This document shows, piece by piece, positions 60,551-64,000 of a DNA stretch of 64,000 bases (position 1 is the first letter of the stretch; the number at the start of each line of letters is the position of its first letter). Below the pieces are notes generated by a model that saw only the letters and a program-made list of their open reading frames with translations, had not been told where the DNA came from and did no database searches. This DNA is from Euborellia annulipes (lineage: Eukaryota; Arthropoda; Insecta; Dermaptera; Anisolabididae): NCBI GenBank assembly GCA_023213315.1, contig JAKCPI010004951.1, positions 1-64,000 on the forward strand, written 5' to 3'. A program made the translations under genes and the position numbers.

Positions 60551-60811
60551 ATGTACATATACATTTGAAAGTACATCTAATAAATAATTGATTTTGAAAT
60601 TTAATCCCGATTTTGTTCAGAAGCTTATTTTCACGCTTCAGGTGGGTGTCTAACTTAAATATAAAATTTCAGCCTCGGAGGTCAGTTCCTTCATGCTTAA
60701 AATAGAACACACACAGACAGACCATGTTTCGAAAACCACTTTTTTGGATTCAGGGGACCGGCGGGCCTAGCAAGGCAAGAAGATTGAACAACAGCCACCA
60801 AGATCAACCTT

Positions 60812-61072
60812 TTTTTTTTTAAACACTCACACTTTTTTTTTCATTCACACTCACGCACACATTCACACAGTCTTTTCGGCAACTTAGGCCATTTAAGACT
60901 TTTACGATATCCGTTATAGAGATTAATATACATATATGGGGTCCAGGCATTCTTATTTAAGTCATTTGGTATCCAATTGGCTTAAATAAAATCATCAGAC
61001 TGCCTGGGGTCCGAACCCGCGACGTTTGGTATACGAGGTTAGCACGCTAACCTCTACACCAAGCCCCGAGGG
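60812..61072 (-). repeat. SINE family 1, full-length copy with 13-bp target-site duplication
   Basis: Minus strand: head CTCGGGGCTTGGTGTAGAGG (A-box), TTAGCGTGCTAACCTCGTAT, B-box GGGTTCGGACCCC, body and A tail. It is flanked by CAAGATCAACCTT at 60799-60811 and 61073-61085. It is very similar to the 16.6-kb copy, so the family has been recently active. Confidence 0.9.
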
Positions 61073-61085
61073 CAAGATCAACCTT

Positions 61086-61922
61086 GTTAAGCAATGCCAA
61101 GCGGTGCTAAAAATCGGGATCGAAACAAGGCTGGAAGCCATCGATACATTGTATTTAATAAATTGCATAATAAATGTATAAAGTCAAATGGCCATTATCT
61201 ATGATGGCCTCAGCAGCCGAAATGACTATATAGCATAATTTTGGAATTTAGTTTACTGCACTTGGAGACAGAAACAAAGCGAGAGTAATTAAGAAGGAAA
61301 TAGTGGAAAAAACATTTAGTAATTTAAAACTACAGTATAAATTGGTTTGTTTCTTAAAGATGATATATTCATTCAAGAATATAAAGTAACTGAATAATCA
61401 ATTATAAAGAATAAATATTAATAAGTCTAATCTTCCATAATGATTTGTAAATTTGGGTAGAAATAAATAGAGTAAATGTCAAAACTTATTTTTTTGAAAT
61501 AAAAGATAATAAATATTATTTACCTACTTTTTGGGTGATGCCAATTGATGGTTAAGTAACAACTTTTTGTTTTTGAAATCCTTTTTGAAGAAAAAAATTT
61601 AATTTAATTTAAAAAACACGCTTAATTATTTAACGTTATTTAAGGTTAGAAAATTTTTCTATGAATGGTTTCTGCAAATGATTCTTTTGAACCGTTTTGA
61701 ACTAATCTGGAACTAGTTCAATTCTCATTGAATCATCTCTAATTAACGTTGATAACTTGTCGTGAGAGGCTCTCAAAATTGAAGAGAGTAATGACGTGTA
61801 TTTTTTGTGCTCACATATTCACTTCATTAAAATATACATAGGCCCCATGATTAAATTTTATTACATCAGAATATACTTAATTTGAATTATAATTTAAAAG
61901 GAAAGTCAAATTTTTTCCAAAA
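61086..61922 (+). promoter_or_regulatory. SEC22 upstream region (and distal UBL5 leader side)
   Basis: No repeat recognised from about 61090 to the SEC22 ATG. It holds the SEC22 promoter and leader and may hold the first UBL5 exon on the other strand. No TATA or initiator motif could be assigned with confidence. Confidence 0.3.
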
Positions 61923-61997
61923 ATGGTATTGATGACAATGATAGCCCGAATTGCTGACGGGCTCCCTTTGGCTGCAACTTTACAAGAAGATGAGCAA
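61923..61997 (+). CDS. SEC22B: SEC22 coding exon 1
   Basis: 25 codons from the ATG (context CAAAAATGG) to QEDEQ; donor GTAAGA, phase 0. The start aligns exactly with vertebrate SEC22B. Confidence 0.95.
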
Positions 61998-62176
61998 GTA
62001 AGAGAGAATTGCCTTTAAAAATTAAATATTCCACCAATGATCAAACTGACAGGTATTTATTTCTAGTCCGGGAAAAGTATTCTTGATTATCAAAATCAAG
62101 CGAAAATGCTATTTCGCAAACTTGGAGCACAGAGTCCACCCAGATGCACAATCGAAACTGGCCCGTTTCTCTTTCA
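61923..62176 (+). CDS. SEC22B: Vesicle-trafficking R-SNARE SEC22, N-terminal two exons (gene truncated by window edge)
   Basis: The first 61 residues plus two bases are present: [25 protein letters not shown], then [37 protein letters not shown]. They closely match vertebrate SEC22B ([20 protein letters not shown] ... [20 protein letters not shown]). This is the first part of the longin domain, which regulates the SNARE and binds COPII. The R-SNARE helix and C-terminal anchor (family length about 215 aa) lie beyond the window. SEC22 acts in ER-Golgi traffic in both directions. Confidence 0.95.
62067..62176 (+). CDS. SEC22B: SEC22 coding exon 2
   Basis: Acceptor TTTCTAG, then [20 protein letters not shown] through ETGPFLFH; donor CA|GTGAGT splits a His codon (phase 2). 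The following family sequence (YIIEQGVCYLVL in vertebrates) was not found in the remaining 1.8 kb. Confidence 0.94.
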
Positions 62177-62195
62177 GTGAGTAAATAAATAAATA

Positions 62196-62369
62196 CAGTG
62201 GAAATCCCATATTTCGTATCCTGATTATTCGTATTTCATGCTAACCCGTAGAAATTTGCCGGTCCACAGAGGAAATTTTTTCTTTAATTTTGTACTTCCG
62301 ACAATTGGTAATCTAGATAATTCTATCAAACCGTCCACCCATGACCATGCGAATTATCGGATTCTACTG
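62196..62369. mobile_element. pogo/Tigger-like MITE in SEC22 intron 2
   Basis: CAGTGGAAATCCCATATTTC and GCGAATTATCGGATTCTACTG are imperfect inverted ends between TA dinucleotides. It starts only 20 bp after the exon 2 donor. No coding capacity. Confidence 0.75.
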
Positions 62370-62484
62370 TATATTTATTTATATATTTAAATATTGAAAA
62401 TAATTTTATAATTAATTTATCAATAATCATTCCTCCATCATTAAAACCTAATCATTTTCAGTAGAAAAATATGATTTGATGGAG

Positions 62485-62707
62485 CAGGGGCGTATATAAG
62501 GGGGGGGGGGCCGGGCCCCCTCCCCGAAATTTTCCAAACACATATACATATATATAGATATACAGACATCAGCGCAACAAATTTTTCCGCAGGATGGAAA
62601 ACTTTGGTTCCTCAAAAGAAAAAATGTTCCGTGAAAAAAAATTTTCCTCGGAAAAACTTTTGAGTTCAGGCCCCCCCCTCCGAAAAAAATTTCTATATAC
62701 GCCCCTG
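62485..62707. mobile_element. hAT-like MITE with 8-bp target-site duplication
   Basis: CAGGGGCGTATATAAGGGGG and TTTCTATATACGCCCCTG are inverted ends. Flanks TGATGGAG at 62477-62484 and 62708-62715 are identical. The G-tract and C-tract just inside the ends are shared with the 62.94-kb copy. Confidence 0.93.
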
Positions 62708-62844
62708 TGATGGAGGATGTTATGCCTCTCGAAATATCTTCAATCATGTGGGAGTATACCATCAGGGGCTGGTAATTTCATCCTCAATATCCCTCATATT
62801 CAGAAATTATTTTCACTTAACAATATTAATTAAAATTAACTAGG

Positions 62845-63525
62845 TAGAACTTTTTTTTTTAAACACTCACACTTTTTTCTCCTTCACACTCACACTCACA
62901 CAGTCTTTTCGGCAACTTGGGCCAATTAAGACTTTACGATAACCAGGGGCGTATATAAGAGGGGGGCGAGCCCGCCCCCCCCCCCCCGAAATTCCCTAAA
63001 TGCATATACATATATAGGAATATAGAGCCAATAATGGGTCTCGCCCCCCCCCCCCCCCCCCGAAATGTTTGCGCGACCCCGTAGCGCGAAAATGTAGGCC
63101 CTACAAAAAGGAAATGTTCCGCGAACGGAAAAATTTTTGGTTCCGCGGGTGGCAAAAATTTAGCGTCTCTAAAAAAAAGGTAAAATATTTTTTCGGACGG
63201 GAAAATTTTTAATTAAAATTAGGTTCCGCGCAAGGAAAAATGTTCCGCGGGCGGCAAACGAAAAAAATTTTGCGTCTCTAAAAAAAAGGTAAAATTTTTT
63301 CGCAGAAAAATTTTTGAGATCACCCCCCCCCCCCGAAAAAATTTCTATATACGTCCCTGACGATAACCGTTAATTATTAATATATCTATTGGAAGTCCAG
63401 GCAGTCTATTTAAGCATTTGGTATCCAAATCGCTTAAATAAAATCATCGGACTGCCTGGGTCCGAACCCGCGTCGTTCGGTATAGTAGGTAGGCACGCTA
63501 CCATCTACACCAAGCCCGAGGGCAG
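62845..63525 (-). repeat. SINE family 1 copy split by a hAT-like MITE
   Basis: The left part (to 62943) has the T-rich tail, CACTCACAC microsatellite and CAGTCTTTTCGGCAACTTGG. The right part (from 63368) has the body and a tRNA-like head with B-box GGGTTCGGACCC. It is inserted into the tRNA-like foldback family copy (GTAGAACTTT at the left, GCAGAGCTTTG at the right), giving three nested levels. Confidence 0.85.
62944..63359. mobile_element. hAT-like MITE with 8-bp target-site duplication, nested in a SINE
   Basis: CAGGGGCGTATATAAGAGGG and TTTCTATATACGTCCCTG ends; ACGATAAC duplicated at 62936-62943 and 63360-63367. Same family as 62485-62707 but longer, with repeated AAAAAAAGGTAAAAT and TTCCGCGGG words. 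Confidence 0.93.
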
Positions 63526-63529
63526 GCAG

Positions 63530-63720
63530 AGCTTTGTTTGAAAAGATGGCATTTTTTCAATCAACTCTCAAATAGACTACATTAGCCAGTCAATATATCG
63601 TTTAAGAGATGTGTTTGTTTTTTTTAAGATTGGGCAAAATTGCGCCCCCTGGAGTCGAACCAGGACCTCCACGCTTACGCCTCGAGCGGACTACCCTTAT
63701 CCTAGGGCGCCGGGCCAATC
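63530..63720 (-). repeat. tRNA-like foldback family, second copy
   Basis: GAGCTTTGTTTGAAAAGATG, CAACTCTCAAATAGACTAC and CCAGTCAATATATCGTTTAA match 35.59-35.70 kb in reverse. The adjoining tRNA-like unit (63642-63715, minus) has B-box GGTTCGACTCC and A-box-like GGATAAGGGTAGTCCG. Unlike the 35.5-kb copy it keeps the 5' half of the tRNA-like unit. Confidence 0.75.
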
Positions 63721-63819
63721 AATTAATATTAATTAATTTGACATTTTCTCTGTCTTAATTTTCTTTATTTTAATTGCAAATTTTTTAGAAATATTTGAAA
63801 GGATATATTATCTTGAAAA

Positions 63820-64000
63820 TAAAAAATTCGATGGCTCAGTGATAATTAACAGGAGCAGGGGGAGGGATGGATGGAGGAGAGGAGTGGATGTGGGCAGCCA
63901 GCATGGAAAAAAATCTTATTTAAATATCGTCGACGTTTCGGGAACGCATCGTTCACATCCTCAGGACGATAAATTGTTAATGTTGTTCACATTGATACAT
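63820..64000. repeat. Left arm of a hammerhead foldback, cut by the window end
   Basis: Outer-arm words GGATGTGGGCAGCCAGCATG and AAAAATCTTATTTAA precede a hammerhead block, in the order seen for the other foldbacks. The right arm should lie beyond 64000. Confidence 0.7.
63925..63971 (-). ncRNA. Putative minimal type-I hammerhead ribozyme
   Basis: Minus strand: stem I TATCGTC, CTGAGGA, stem II closed by GAAC/GTTC, GAAA, CGTC, then GACGATA, a perfect 7-bp stem I. This stem I sequence differs from all other copies yet stays fully paired. Confidence 0.7.

Larger units (their letters stand above)
58990..60760 (+). repeat. Repeat family A copy split by a 1.36-kb insertion
   Basis: The left part (58990-59188) has the hairpin TCTGATGTGGCTAGTCGCAC ... 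GTGCTTGTCACATCA and GAAACCATTTCTCCTATCTT. The right part (60551-60760) resumes with TACATTTGAAAGTACATCTA through the CAGACAGACCATGTTTCGAA block. Confidence 0.75.

Noticed and set aside
62461..62789. Possible SEC22 exon 3 formed by reading TTTTCAG|TAGAAAAATATGATT across the MITE
   Set aside because: With the MITE removed the frame is open for about 25 codons but does not resemble the SEC22 longin sequence that should follow exon 2.
62448..63155. Gly-rich minus-strand frames
   Set aside because: They cross the hAT-like MITEs with G/C tracts and have no gene context.

Overview
This is AT-rich (about 70% A+T, judged by eye) nuclear DNA from an invertebrate animal. It holds four recognisable single-copy housekeeping genes split by spliceosomal introns, set in a dense field of small transposon-derived repeats. 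Arthropod-like proteins, compact AT-rich introns and the repeat load suggest an arthropod, perhaps a crustacean such as a copepod. The species assignment is inference. Gene order is EXT2 (minus, 20.6-29.2 kb), uridine-cytidine kinase UCK (plus, 33.6-55.4 kb), UBL5/Hub1 (minus, 57.5-58.9 kb) and SEC22 (plus, from 61.9 kb, running off the window). EXT2/UCK and UBL5/SEC22 are head-to-head pairs; UCK and UBL5 are tail-to-tail. The four genes act in unrelated processes: heparan-sulfate polymerisation, pyrimidine salvage, pre-mRNA splicing and ER-Golgi SNARE traffic. Their adjacency implies no shared pathway.  Region by region: 0-20 kb has no convincing gene. It holds repeats, four stretches of more complex sequence that could be regulatory, and one exon-like fragment (10339-10429, minus). 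20.6-29.3 kb holds ten EXT2 coding exons giving a 703-residue protein, with foldback repeats, a SINE and a decayed duplicate of one exon in its introns. 29.3-33.5 kb separates EXT2 from UCK and carries a PIF/Harbinger-like element with a MADF-domain relic. 33.6-55.4 kb is UCK: six common exons followed by up to three alternative last exons (37.6, 43.4 and 55.1 kb), all in the same splice phase. 57.5-58.9 kb is UBL5, whose last 14 residues sit on a separate exon. 61.9-62.2 kb holds the first two SEC22 exons.  The most interesting layer is the repeats. (1) Many are large inverted repeats (foldbacks) whose inner ends carry a CTGANGA / hairpin / GAAACGTC block. I read this as minimal type-I hammerhead ribozymes of the Penelope-like-element kind. 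Several copies have compensating stem-I changes, which argues for a real RNA structure. (2) At least five other foldbacks carry a tRNA-like unit in the loop. (3) Two tRNA-derived SINE families are present, some copies with clear target-site duplications. (4) hAT-like MITEs with perfect 8-bp duplications, pogo/Tigger-like MITEs with TA duplications, a mariner relic and a 1.36-kb element with an 8-bp duplication are present, several of them nested.
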